A DNA stretch of 64,000 nt from assembly GCA_021442155.1 (NCBI GenBank), contig CM038218.1:63176474-63240473 (forward strand), given 5' to 3'. The position numbers and the translations under genes were made by a program. Within the stretch, counting starts at the first letter, position 1. Every line of letters begins with the position of its first letter. Below are positions 50,379 to 60,522 of the stretch, in pieces. A model generated the notes under the pieces. That model worked only from the letters and a program-made list of their open reading frames with translations. It did no database searches and had not been told where the DNA came from. The DNA comes from Cymbidium sinense (lineage: Eukaryota > Streptophyta > Magnoliopsida > Asparagales > Orchidaceae).

Positions 50379-50919
50379 GGGGCTGTTTGGTTAGCGATAA
50401 ATGGAATGCACTGTAATTAATTTACATGTTTTTTCACTTTTTTGTTGTTTGGATGGAAGTAAAATAAATTCAGTGTAATTTTTTGAGGTAAACCTAAATC
50501 CTTTTTACTTTGCGGACTTCTAAATACTTTAAAAGCAGGCGATTAACACGGAGTCTATGAGAAACGCCTGAAAGAGTTTTTTTTCTTTGGGGCTTGAGCG
50601 AACGGAGAAAATGATTTTTTTTCATTTTAATTTTTTTTTTCGAATTCGCTGAATCCGTAATGTTAATTTTAACTTGAATTAAAATAAATATTATTATAGC
50701 TTAATTATAATTATGTTTATTCAAATTGATGATAAATAATTCACGATAAATCAAAAAAATAAAATAATTATTAAATTTTAGTTTATTTAGTAAAAAATAA
50801 TTAATGAGTAAACTATTTATTAAAGAAAAATTATTTAATAAATAAATATTAAATCATAACTTGACGATTAATTTATTTAATAAAATTCCTATTAATTAAT
50901 TAATGTTTAATATAGTAAT

Positions 50920-50963
<44 letters not shown>

Positions 50964-51395
50964 TTTGGTCATTATGTTAATATAAAATGATAATATTCAA
51001 ATTTTATTTATTTATAACACTAATTAATATCTTAGAAAATTTGTAAATTAATTACTAATAATTAAAAATTTGAAATCATTGTATTTGTATTTGATTTTAT
51101 TTATTTTTTAGTCAAGAAAAAATTTTATTTATAATTTATTTATATTTTAATATATATTTATTTTTTAATTGAATACTTTAAATTAGTGAATAAATTATAA
51201 TTAATTTATATATATAATAAAGTATTGAATATAAATATTTACTTTATATTCATCCAACCAAACAGAAAAAATAGTTTCCATATATTTACTTTACACACAA
51301 TAAAATAATAATAAAATATTCAAAATTTATTGTATTTATTATATACTATATATTTTTTTACACTGTATTCTAACTGCAATCAACCAAACAGCCCA
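50379..51395. mobile_element. Tourist-like (PIF/Harbinger) MITE, 1017 bp
   Basis: The ends are GGGGCTGTTTGGTT at 50379 and AACCAAACAGCCCA at 51395, a 13-of-14 terminal inverted repeat. They are flanked by TAA on both sides (50376-50378 and 51396-51398), the duplication typical of PIF/Harbinger Tourist elements. An inner pair, 'gttgtttggatggaagtaaa' near 50443 and 'tattcatccaaccaaacag' near 51249, shows that the ends carry nested inverted repeats. It is very AT-rich, with a (TA)n tract, and has no transposase, so it was moved by an enzyme encoded elsewhere. It sits inside a Tat LTR fragment. Confidence 0.8.
50925..50959 (+). repeat. (TA)n microsatellite inside the MITE
   Basis: About 17 uninterrupted TA dinucleotides near the middle of the MITE. 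Self-complementary. Confidence 0.95.
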
Positions 51396-51470
51396 TAAGA
51401 AAATATTAAATCGAGACTTAGAGACTTATATGACATAACTTTAGGTATAGAGCTTAACCTAGGATAATTA

Positions 51471-52349
51471 GGCTTTACTTACCGAAATGGGCCACGCGCT
51501 TGTTGCTTTATACTCTACTTCTTGGTTTCCGATCTTAGTGCACTTGCAATCGATATCTTCCACTGAGAATTGTACTCGGGGTAAAGTTTCAATTTTTTGA
51601 TATAATTATTTTTTTCGTGGCATTAACAGGGAATTGCTGCACTGTATTTGCTGAATTGTTCTCGATTTTTGGCAGATTTGCTTATTTTCTTCAATGAACT
51701 TTGTCGTTCTGACTATGCAATTGTTGGGATTTTCATTTAATTTCTGCTTGCTGATGAGAATTATCTGAATGTTCACGTGGTTTTTCTGCTGCAGTTCAAG
51801 GAGAAATTAGGGTTAAACCTGCCAAGATTTTTTTATTTTTTTAATTTTTTTAATTTTGTTCTTGAGTGTTAAGTTCAATGGGTTGATCTTAGGAGATAAG
51901 TCGGCTTCCGGTTGGTGCTTGGATATAGGCTAGATGAGTTACTGAAGGTTAGAAGGTTAGTTTATAGGGTATATGGGTTGAGAGAGTATGACGTGTTGTA
52001 GTTTACCGTGGGTAGGAAGGAGGTCAGCGCTTGATCAAATAAGTTCACTGTACTTCTGATTAGTATTTTATTTTATTTTATTTATTTATTTTTGCTTTCT
52101 CTGCCATCGTCAACGTTGAATTTTTGAAAGGAATTAGTAGGATTTTTTACTAAGATTAATATTACATTTTACTTTTTGATTTATGCGAAGTGGCTTCATC
52201 ATATCTTGTTGATCCTTGGGTAACTTTTTCCTCTTATCAATTATCAGGTTATCTGTGTTGATCGTGGTAGAGTATGTGCAAGTTGATATTTGCCAACCTC
52301 ACATCCTCTTGAATTTTCTTCCTAGCAGGTTATTTCTTGTCAATGTTTC
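51471..52349 (+). promoter_or_regulatory. Probable promoter and 5' leader (with intron) of the RGLG-like gene
   Basis: Composition changes here to normal single-copy texture. A possible TATA-like 'tttatac' lies near 51508, with 'ccacgcgc' about 20 bp upstream. A splice donor candidate 'cgggGTAAAG' at 51581 and an acceptor 'ttcttcctagCAG' ending at 52328 would make a leader intron of about 750 bp, placing the ATG 22 bases into exon 2. A first ATG at 52343 starts a 19-codon frame that stops, and the coding ATG at 52350 overlaps it in another frame. Promoter and transcription start are inferred. No transcript evidence is available. Confidence 0.4.
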
Positions 52350-55300
52350 ATGGATCACAGAAGCAGAAATCAGCAGAAGACTGCTTTTATAGCAGATAAT
52401 TTCATTTCTCTTGAACAGGTGAGACTATTTATTTATTTGATTCAATTCCTATAATACGAGTGAACTTTTAGGTGGTTGTTGTATAGGATGCTGAAAATTA
52501 GGTGAGATCTATTTCAAATCACAGAGAAAAAGAAAGAGGAAAAAAAAAAAAAAACATAAGGGTCAATGTACAAAACACATGAATAATTATCTATGGTATA
52601 TTATTTGAAAATCAATCAATCAAGCATAGATTTTGATTCAAGCACCTGAGTTAGAAATTTTCAGTATCGATTTTAGGATCATTCAAACTCTAATTTTAGC
52701 AAACTTATAGTCAAAGAACATTTTGATGAGGTTAATCTAACGACGCTATAATTGCCTTGATTCGAGCCTAAATGCGGACCCAATCAATATGTTGAATTCT
52801 AGTTGGAGACTTAATAAAACTCTCTGACAAACCAAATGATTTTCGAATATTGTGTGTTTATAGGCAAAATGAGTATCTCGATAAGAGATATTTAATGAGT
52901 TTAATATTGCTTAATTTTGATATCACTAAAATACTTAAATGCTTCAAGAATGACGTATGATTAAGTTAATCAATATGGACTATTTGATATTGTGCTTGAG
53001 AATGTTACCTTAAATAACCTTAACACAACCCCCCAAAAAATAGGCCCAATCCTTCCTAAAATGGGGAGCTAAAATTGTAGAAAGCTTAGAGCTATGAAGA
53101 ATTTTAGAGCTCTTCTGGACAATTTATGTTGACAAGCAATATAGGAGGTTGAAGAATTTGATATAAGTTTAAGTAGGCTTTTTTATTATAATTACAGGGG
53201 CTTGACGAAATTTGAAATTAATTTTATTTGATTTTTGATTTGATTCAATAAATTTTTATTGGGATTTAATTTCTTCTAGATTTTTTCTGCCCACTATAAA
53301 GTTTGCAAAGTGGAAGTTTATGATTGTGTTGGCGATGATTGAACTTAGTATCTTGGCAACAACTTCTAGCCTTCTTTTAGGATTAAAGAGTTAGGGGTAA
53401 GTTATCTTCTTGCAATGGCATGAGGACATGTTCTTCTATTTGGTGATGTCTTATCCTTTCTTACTCTATTTAATTGTAGTTATTAGTTTGCATGTTGAAT
53501 TTGGCTTTGTCCAACTTTGTTATAATCTAGTTTTAGGCTACAAAATGATTTCATGCCTCCGAATTTGTATGTATAAGTAATAAATGAATATTAAATTGCC
53601 ATTTTGTAAATTTTATCATAATTTGATTTTATCTGAAGGGACAATTTTTGTCTAAATAAATGGGTTTATGCATTTCAAATTTGAATGTTCTTCTATGATT
53701 TTGAGCATTTAATCATAGATCTGCATTAGGAAATTTTCGATTTAAAGACATCTTGTATCATAAGTATTGACTATTGATAGAGTATGCAATCTTCTCCCTC
53801 TTCTTTTCTCACATATTGTTGAGTCTTAGGGATGGACTTGCAATTTGTGTCATTTTAGTATAAAAAGATGTCTACCTAAATTGAATTCCTCTACAAGTGC
53901 ATGGTTATATTCATGCTACCAAAACATATGGTTCAACTTCTAGTAAGGTGGGCGATATCTCCTTAAGCATGGAGATTGTTTATTCATTTTCTACAATAGA
54001 GTGGGATAGCTATTTTATTAAAAAAAATCATCCAATTAAGTACAAATCTTGATGCAATTTTTAGTTGAAATTTTTTGTAAGTTAATTTTGGACTATCCAA
54101 TCTTTGATTTCAACAAATATACAATCAAAGTGAATGTCTCATTGAGATGAATTCAACGACATTAAAAGTAGTTAGATCTGAATTCAAATAAGCCCAAATC
54201 ATGATATTAAAATGTGATTGAAAATTTTGTGATTTTTAATTGAAGGATAAAATGCTCTCTCAATCTAGTATGCTTATAATAAAATTGAGTGTCTCAATCA
54301 AAGAAATTCAATAAAATTAAAATCATTTAATTTTGAGATTATTATGACACTTAAATTGCTTAAATGTTGAATAAATGGTCTATAATCAAAGAGAATAATA
54401 CAGGCTATTTGATAGAGCGTTTCAAAATTTTGTTCAAATTAATCAAAATATCATTCTAAAAAGTTATAAATGGATTTCTATTCTGTATATAAGAGAAATT
54501 AGATTTGAAAGTCAAGAGAGCTTGGGGATCTAAAGAATTTTAGAGCTTTGCTTGACAACGAATGCTGGTGACCATCACAAGTAATCGCTATTGCCCAACT
54601 ACTGTTGTTTGATAGCCGTCAGCTGACCAACATCGTCTGATCACTATCGCTTGATTGCTGTTGCATGACTGTCATCCCCTGACCATTGTCATCATCATTT
54701 TATAGCCATTTCTTGATTGTCATTATCAAACCGTTGTCACTCGATCGCCACCGCCTAGCTATCCTTATTACCCTCCACTCCAACCACAATCACAGGAAAC
54801 CAAAATAGTGGTCCCATCCATCTTGTTCAGTTATAGAGAAGAGAGGACTTTTGTAACATTACATTGGTAGTGGATTATTTTAGTTGGGTCACATCTCATG
54901 TTTTTATTTTGCAAGATTTATGCATAAAAAATTTGGTGTCTTATAAAACTCTTCTTTTATCTATATGTATATTGGATCTTTGCTTGTTCAAAGTTAAGAT
55001 ATTAATATATTACTTTAACAATGCAAAATTTTCAGCTTGTAATAATGTTGTTCTCGTAAGCATAAAATAACATATATGCACATGTGTACTTGTTATCATT
55101 CAATAAATATAGAAGACAATAAAGGAAAGAGAAGGAAAAATAATGCTTTCCAGCCACTCCAATTAATCAATCACTGTTCATGTGGAAATTTATTATGCCG
55201 TTACATGCTGTCTGCTATAAAAAAAAAATTTTTTATTTATTTTTCTTGTACATGGCATCAGGAAAGATAGTTGCTGAATCTGATAGTGAGGTTTTTAGGC

Positions 55301-56046
55301 TATTATCTTGACCTTTTATATGTTTTAAATATATATTTTTTATTATGGTAAAGTTTGTTCGTAGGAGCCAAATTTCCCTTATAGTGGTTGTACTACAATA
55401 AATCTAGCCTTTAACCTTAAGCAGCTTCTTAACCTATGTTATGAGATCAATATTAGCACAAGTGTTTATTTATAAATTAAAAGTTTTCTTATCATATACA
55501 GGTAACATCGGCATTGAGAGAATCTGGTCTTGAATCATCAAATTTAATCCTCGGTATTGACTTCACAAAAAGCAATGAATGGGCAGGTGACATGATGTTT
55601 TTAACATCAAAATATAGATGCTGTTGTTTACCATCTACTGTGTTTCTTTCTTTTAGCTTGTAACTGTCTAAGAAGTAACCTTATCTGTCAACATACCTCA
55701 GGAAGGTATTCATTTGGAAGGAAATCTCTACATGCTCTTGGTAACAATCCTAATCCATATGAGCAAGCCATTTCTATCATTGGACGCACCCTCTCTACCT
55801 TTGATGAGGACAACTTGATACCTTGTTTTGGATTTGGTGACTGTGAGTGCCTTCTCTCTGCGCTTGTATCTTCTCAACAGTTTGATATGTTATTTTGTTT
55901 TTTGTGATTTTGATTTTTGCCTTTTGCAACAGCATCCAGTCGAGATCAAAATGTTTTTAGCTTCTTTGCTGATCATCGTCCCTGTCATGGTTTTGTGGAG
56001 GTCCTTCAGCGATATAGGCAGATTGTTCCTCATCTTAACTTATCAG
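52350..56046 (+). CDS. RGLG-like copine-domain E3 ubiquitin ligase, N-terminal exons (partial)
   Basis: The product family is the plant RING-type E3 ligases with a copine/von Willebrand A domain (RGLG), which attach ubiquitin to target proteins and are linked to hormone and stress responses. Four exons join in frame with GT/AG borders: 52350-52418, 55502-55586, 55702-55842 and 55933-56046 (409 nt, 136 residues, ending in phase 1). The start is the ATG at 52350 ('MDHRSRNQQKTAFIADNF'). The vWA domain begins about residue 24 with 'ALRESGLESSNLILGIDFTK', where D-F-T-K-S is the metal-binding DxTxS motif. 'NPNPYEQAISIIGRTL', 'FDEDNLIPCFGFGD' and 'FVEVLQRYRQIVPHLNLSG' follow. Full-length RGLG proteins run to about 400 residues and end in a C-terminal RING finger. 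The rest of the vWA domain and the RING were not found before 64000. There is no N-terminal MG myristoylation signal, unlike some family members. Confidence 0.85.
52600..53130 (+). repeat. Intronic direct repeat, copy 1
   Basis: This stretch and 54040-54575 share a colinear series of words: 'caatc(t/a)tt(t)gat', 'atacaatcaaag'/'atagtcaaagaa', 'aacgac(g/a)', 'gagtatctcgat'/'gagtgtctcaat', 'ttaaatgcttcaag'/'ttaaatgttgaat', and 'agaattttagagct(c/t)t' near the end. Divergence is high, roughly a third of positions by eye. The element type is not recognised, and no terminal repeats are clear. Confidence 0.55.
54040..54575 (+). repeat. Intronic direct repeat, copy 2
   Basis: Colinear partner of 52600-53130 in the same intron and orientation, about 1.44 kb downstream. 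It ends just before the 14-bp minisatellite. Confidence 0.55.
54595..54765 (+). repeat. 14-bp minisatellite
   Basis: Degenerate head-to-tail units of 14 bp: CTGACCAACATCGT, CTGATCACTATCGC, TTGATTGCTGTTGC, ATGACTGTCATCCC, CTGACCATTGTCAT. Less regular units lie on either side, ending near 'tcgatcgccaccgcctagc'. At least ten units can be counted, some 17 bp long. It lies directly after intronic repeat copy 2. Confidence 0.8.
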
Positions 56047-56640
56047 GTTTCATAATTTCCCCAGCCTTATAATATTCTTGTGTAAGAAGAGCTCTTAACG
56101 ATGCAGTTTATATGGTCAGCCATTTATGGTACTTTATTACTTTCTAGCTTCCTAACAAGTTTGTGAATTGTTCTGTTAGTTTTTGACTGCATCAGGTTAT
56201 ATGATATGTATAAGCAAGCTGCTTATTCCTCATGTGACCTTTAATTGTAGCCATCTAATTCTTGAACTTATCAATCATCCATAGCGGTTTCCTCTTTATA
56301 AATCTATATATCTGTTCTTTGAAGGCAGACTCATTGTTCATATTGACAATTGAGATAATTTTTGAACAAGCTGTTTGCAATGAGGATTAATAAGTGATGC
56401 AGGTCATTTAAGGGTTTAGGGTTTTTAATATAACATGTATGAGATGCAAGATTAAAACATAAAAAAATTGCAATCCTTAGATTATTAATTCATACATTTC
56501 AAAAATTTATCACTTTTAATGAGGATTAATAAATGATGCAGGCCATTTAAGGGTTTAGGGTTTTTAATATAACATGTATGAGATGCAAGATTAAAACAGA
56601 AAAAATTGCAATCCTTAGATTATTAATTCATACTTTTCAA
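56047..56640 (+). other. Start of intron 4 or end of the truncated gene, with a tandem duplication
   Basis: After donor 'tcagGTTTCA' at 56046 the reading frame closes quickly, and no family-matching exon is seen. The only structure is the tandem duplication at 56381-56645. Confidence 0.5.
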
Positions 56641-56645
56641 AAAAT
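56381..56645 (+). repeat. 139-bp tandem duplication
   Basis: The unit starting 'tgaggattaataa(g/a)tgatg' at 56381 recurs at 56520. The two copies share about 120 bp with only a few differences ('caggtcattt'/'caggccattt', 'aaaacataaaaaaattg'/'aaaacagaaaaaattg', 'catacattt'/'catactttt'). The second copy runs into the hAT relic. High identity implies a recent event. The ORF at 56578-56796 begins in copy 2 and has no support. Confidence 0.9.
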
Positions 56646-58140
56646 TATATATGCTTTATTTGTTCCAAAAGGTAATTTAATGATCTTACAAAATCAGAAA
56701 TTTTTTGTGGAAAATAATGATATATATAAAATTCTAACAAAATCAAGTTTATCATTCAACAAGAAATCTATTATGTACTTGATGCAAATCGAGTGATAGT
56801 TGGATGAAGGAGCTCTTGATTCTTTGTAAAGGATCTCTTCAAGTCAAAAATCTAGTTGTGCCCGTAAACGAATTTCACTATTTGCTTAGTTTTAACAAGT
56901 GTGCTTTGGTGGATCTTCAACTTTCCAATATCTTCTAACATGAGGTCAATACAATGTGCTGCACAAGGTGTCTAATAGATATGCTTTCTTTTCTCCATCA
57001 ATCTTTGGCGTTTATATAATTTGGGCCATTTTTTGTTATTATTTTTCTCTTCTATTTCTTCAATCACCGCATTCAAATAATGGTTCGTTTGGAACAACTA
57101 TAGCTTTTCGTAAAGTTGGTTGTAAAGTTGCTGTGCTGTGGAGAAAGTGATTTTTTTGAAAAGTTGTGTTATAAATATTTTTTTTTTGAAAAATTCAAAT
57201 AACAATTTTTTGACCACCATCACATTCTATCAGCTATGGTTTTCAAAAGCAGCTTTTCACCCAAAATTTTTTTGAAAAGCAGTCAAGAAGCTGGTAGCCA
57301 AATACAGTTGTAATTGCTTTCTGAAAAATAAAGCAGTCAGAAAGCTATCCCAAATGCAACACCCTAAGTAAATAATAAGTTACCACTTTTTATAACATCA
57401 GAAGCATCCATAGATTTCAAAAAAAAAAAAAAAAAATGTACCAGTTCGGCAATTAACAAGAAAATTAATTTAAGTTTTATTTTTCTGATCCAACCAACTA
57501 TATGACATTATAGAATATCCATATTTATTCCATGCCTTCTTATGCTCCTATAACATCTTATTGATAGAAGCCATCTCATTTTTGAAGTATTCAAATTCCA
57601 AATTCATGCATTAATGGTGGCATAAAATCAGGGTTAAAATTATCAACTGTTTCAAATATTGGCATATAGTATGGGTCATTGACAGCATTAAAAACTTATC
57701 TAGCTGAATAGAAAAATCTACCAATTGTTTTATATGCCTCTTTTCTTTCTTCTTTCTTTCATTTGAAATTAATAGTAGAGTTTATAGCTTGATAAGTAGT
57801 GACAGAATCCATTGGACCTCTAACTCTTAGAGCCTTTTGTGTAGATTTCATTAATGGCATAGAACTTATATTTCCACCATCACAAGCATTTGTAGTTACT
57901 GCACTACTTCTAATATCATTTAGGATATTTTCACATTGTGCTTTTGCTTTTGCAGCTTTTTCTAATACTTTCTTGCATTTTTCTTAATCTTCATTAAATA
58001 CTTTAGATCAAGGTTTAATATACTTTCTAGTGTCGCCAAGATGTTCCTTCATCCTATTAATTGTTCCACTACACATTTGATTACAAAACCTATATTTGAA
58101 ATATTTTTCATCAGGAGTACTTATTGTATGTTATCAAGCA
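56640..58140 (-). pseudogene. BED-type hAT transposase relic
   Basis: A hAT-superfamily transposase, broken by many stops. In minus-strand order there is a BED zinc-finger remnant ('YRFCNQMCSGTINRMKEHLG', about 58035-58100), a linker, 'DPYYMPIFETV' and 'FMPPLMHEFGI' (about 57600-57690), 'GYSIMS' and 'WLDQKNKT' then 'INFLVNCRTGT' (about 57440-57530), 'KSMDASDVIKSGNLLF' (about 57365-57420), 'TPCAAHCIDLMLEDIGKL' (about 56920-56970) and 'ELLHPTITRFASS' (about 56790-56830). These are the conserved blocks of the DUF659/hAT family in the correct order. The catalytic Asp of the 'IMSDGW' block is lost here. The C-terminal dimerisation domain is not seen. It carries an A18 run at 57419-57436 and is interrupted by a MITE. 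Confidence 0.85.
57081..57364. mobile_element. Tourist-like MITE (284 bp) in the hAT relic
   Basis: It is flanked by TAA at 57078-57080 and 57365-57367. The ends are TGGTTCGTTTGGAACAACTA and, reversed, GGGTGTTGCATTTGGGATAG, an imperfect inverted repeat that continues into 'TATAGCTTTT'/'ATAGCTTTCT'. It splits the hAT reading between 'SGNLLF' and 'YLNAVIEEI', which are adjacent in family members, so removing it rejoins the conserved block. That confirms the insertion boundaries independently. It has no coding capacity and contains several AAAAGC/GCTTTT inverted words. Confidence 0.8.
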
Positions 58141-58927
58141 AAGTTCTTGGTACTAGAATTATTAGTTGCACTATCTAATCCTTTAATTGAAAGTGTTAAA
58201 TTTATCACTTAATTATAGCCTGTTTACTTGTATCACACAAACATTGTACATCAAAGTTAAAAAAAATATATAAATCTTACTTGCAATGATACAGGAGAAA
58301 TTATTTTGTTTAACATTTAAGCATTTTAATATAATCATTTCTCTTTTGGTTAGAAGATAACTAGTTCTATTGTGAATTACATAGATGAATAGTTTTATTA
58401 AATCTTTAGGACAATTGGATTAATAAATTAATTTAGCAAGGCTATTATACTTTCATATCTATATAAGCATCTATTCATCAAAATGATTGGAATATAAAAT
58501 TAAAAAAAATATTTTTAATTATTTTTGTGATGTGTTAAAATTGGCTATAAACTTACAAGTCAATTTTGATCTCACCTTTTGCATGTTTTGGAAATCATAG
58601 TTTTCCCTCATTAAAATGAAAGAGAAGCAAAATAGAAAAAAAATGAATTAAAGAATGATTATATAAGATGAATGGTTAGAATGATCTTTATTGAAGATAA
58701 ATTTGTTCAAAATAAGTGTGACTATTTTGGATATTTACAACAAATTACACCCATTTAGATTAGTAATTAAAACTAATGTGTTGATCCCGACAAGTATCCC
58801 ACACTCAATTTGATTGATTAGGATAGATTTGATGTCATGCAAAGTCAATTTCAAATGTGTGGACCTAACTTGAAATCGATAAAAATATCTCCCATTCAAA
58901 AAATAACATACAAGCACATTAATATAA

Positions 58928-58970
<43 letters not shown>

Positions 58971-59575
58971 CTAAAAATGGAATTTTTAAAAATGATGCAG
59001 CAATTGAAATACAATGAATTAAACAAATAATTATTATTAGCAATTGTCTAATGCATATAGTAAAACATCAATGAATTAAAAGAGTGATTTAGAATATACC
59101 TCCATCACCTCTTCCTTTACTCGTCTTAGAGAAATAATACTTCTAGTGTGAATTGTCTTCCCCTTTTGGACAACACGCAGACCATAGCCTTTTACCGACT
59201 TTTCTTCAGTTATTGGCGGTAACGATAGCGATGGTGTTTACTGATAGCAATAATGGCGTTTGCTAGTGGCGATGAGAGTGAGGGAGCGAGGAAGGGAAGC
59301 TGAGAGCAGGACTTATGTGAGATCGAAGTGTGGGTTGGCTGGGTAGGAACTAAGATTATTTAGGAGGGAATTTAAAAATTACTTAATTGCCCTAAACCCG
59401 AGTCGTTGCCCAACTTTTGGGGAGCAAAAGTCGTGCCCTAGGCAAACACCGAAAAGCTTAGGGCATTCGCTTAATGGGTGGAACACTTTTTGCATTAAAC
59501 AGGGCGGAATTAGTCCCGCGTCTCCCCAAAAACGTTCATAAAAACATTGATATATACTTGTATATTATGTGTATG

Positions 59576-59577
<2 letters not shown>
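58141..59577. other. AT-rich flank of the hAT relic, no gene recognised
   Basis: No protein family is seen. The minus-strand ORF 58735-59043, with its Cys-Val run, is simply the (CA)n tract translated. From about 59100 to 59520 the sequence is less AT-rich ('gcgatgagagtgagggagcg', 'cccaacttttggggagc', 'acagggcggaattagtcccg') and may be the untranslated 5' end and terminus of the hAT element, but no matching left end was found. Confidence 0.4.
58929..58970 (+). repeat. (CA)n(TA)n compound microsatellite
   Basis: About 13 CA followed directly by about 8 TA dinucleotides, uninterrupted. Confidence 0.95.

Positions 59578-59650
<73 letters not shown>
59578..59650 (+). repeat. (TA)n microsatellite, ~72 bp
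   Basis: Thirty-five or more uninterrupted TA/AT dinucleotides, the longest simple tract in the window. It lies directly before the gypsy fragment. Perfect self-complementarity makes it a likely site of replication slippage and assembly error. Confidence 0.95.
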
Positions 59651-59651
<1 letters not shown>

Positions 59652-60522
59652 GCTTTATTATGATGGGAGAATTTGAAATGCTTAAGACAGTGTGAAGGGT
59701 AGAAACAAGATCATTATGTGGTTTAAAGTAAAAGAACTATAGCACAAGTATCTTTCTCCACACTACAGGCATGATGCCTTCTTGAGATTCCATAATCTGC
59801 AGTAAGGAGAGCTGACTGTTGAGGAGTATACAGTTGATTTTAAGTAATTCATGCTGAAGAGTGACTTGGTAAAGCCAGAGGAGAACACAATTGCTCAATA
59901 TTTAGGTGGATTGAAGCATTCTATCAGCAATGTGGTGTAGTTACAACTGTACTGAACCCTAATTAATGTGCATATATTAGCTTTTAAGTTAAAAAGATAA
60001 CACAAGTATATCAACAATACTCTCTACTATATGTGAGAAGTTAGCTCATGATATGAAGAAGGGTGAGAAGACTAGTACACCCAACACCTTTCTAACTAGG
60101 AAGTATTTTAGGTGTTATGATTATGGGCACATTGCATCCCATTGCGTAAATAGAAGGGTGATCTCTTTTATTGAGCATTGAGCAATTAAGGTGGATGAAG
60201 AGGAGTCAACTGAGGATGTATCGGATAATGGGTATTAGTTTATCACCAATGATGGAGAGATGCTTGTGGTTTAGAGGTTATCCAATTTGAGCTCAAGAAG
60301 GAACAACAGTGGTTGAGACATAACATCTTCCATACCTGATGCATTGTGATGGGGAATGTATGCATCATAATCATTGATGGAGGTAATTATGAGAATATGG
60401 TATCTACACAGATGGTAGATAAGTTTAGCCTCTTTACTCAAAAGTACATGTAGCCATATTTTCTTACTTGACTAAAGAAGGGGAATGAGATTTATGTTGA
60501 CAAGTAGGAAGATCAATTGCAT
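59651..60522 (+). pseudogene. Ty3/gypsy gag-protease fragment (broken)
   Basis: The plus strand reads, through stops, as the gag of a second gypsy element distinct from the Tat one: 'DAFLRFHNLQ' and 'GELTVEEYTVDFK' near 59770-59840, then 'PEENTIAQYLGGLKHSISNVV' near 59875-59935. A zinc knuckle 'RCYDYGHIASHC' follows near 60105-60150, whose first Cys codon has become TAT (Tyr). 'IIIDGGNYENMVST' near 60365-60410 is the protease active-site segment of the D-G-G type found in many plant chromovirus-like elements. Pol is absent because the copia LTR begins at about 60523. No LTR of its own was found. Confidence 0.72.

Larger units (their letters stand above)
50277..51470 (+). repeat. Small Tat-LTR start fragment split by a MITE
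   Basis: The stretch 'ttgacctcacttttggagtg' at 50277 and 'cttaagtctaggattcttct' match the LTR start (as in 4445 down to 4330 on the minus strand). After the MITE the LTR-like words 'gagacttagagacttatat' and 'gcttaacctaggataatt' continue to about 51470. Removal of the MITE and one TAA restores a continuous 'gtgattaagaaaatatt'. Only about 190 bp of LTR is represented. The second half matches less well than the first. Confidence 0.6.
52419..55501 (+). other. Intron between first and second coding exons (3.08 kb)
   Basis: Donor cagGTGAGA after 52418 and acceptor 'ttatcatatacag' before 55502. The intron is expanded by repeat sequence: a diverged direct-repeat pair, a 14-bp minisatellite and a poly-A run (52540-52554). 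ORFs at 54864-55270 are AT-rich chance frames. Confidence 0.75.

Noticed and set aside
55828..56055. Plus-strand ORF of 75 residues with hydrophobic stretches
   Set aside because: It crosses the intron 3 / exon 4 border of the RGLG-like gene in the wrong frame.
58735..59043. Minus-strand ORF of 102 residues with a membrane-like, Cys/Val-rich part
   Set aside because: The Cys-Val run is the (CA)n tract translated. The rest is AT-driven.
59498..59540. 'cagggcgg' as the terminal inverted repeat of the hAT element
   Set aside because: No matching inverted end or 8-bp duplication was found on the other side, so the element ends are left open.
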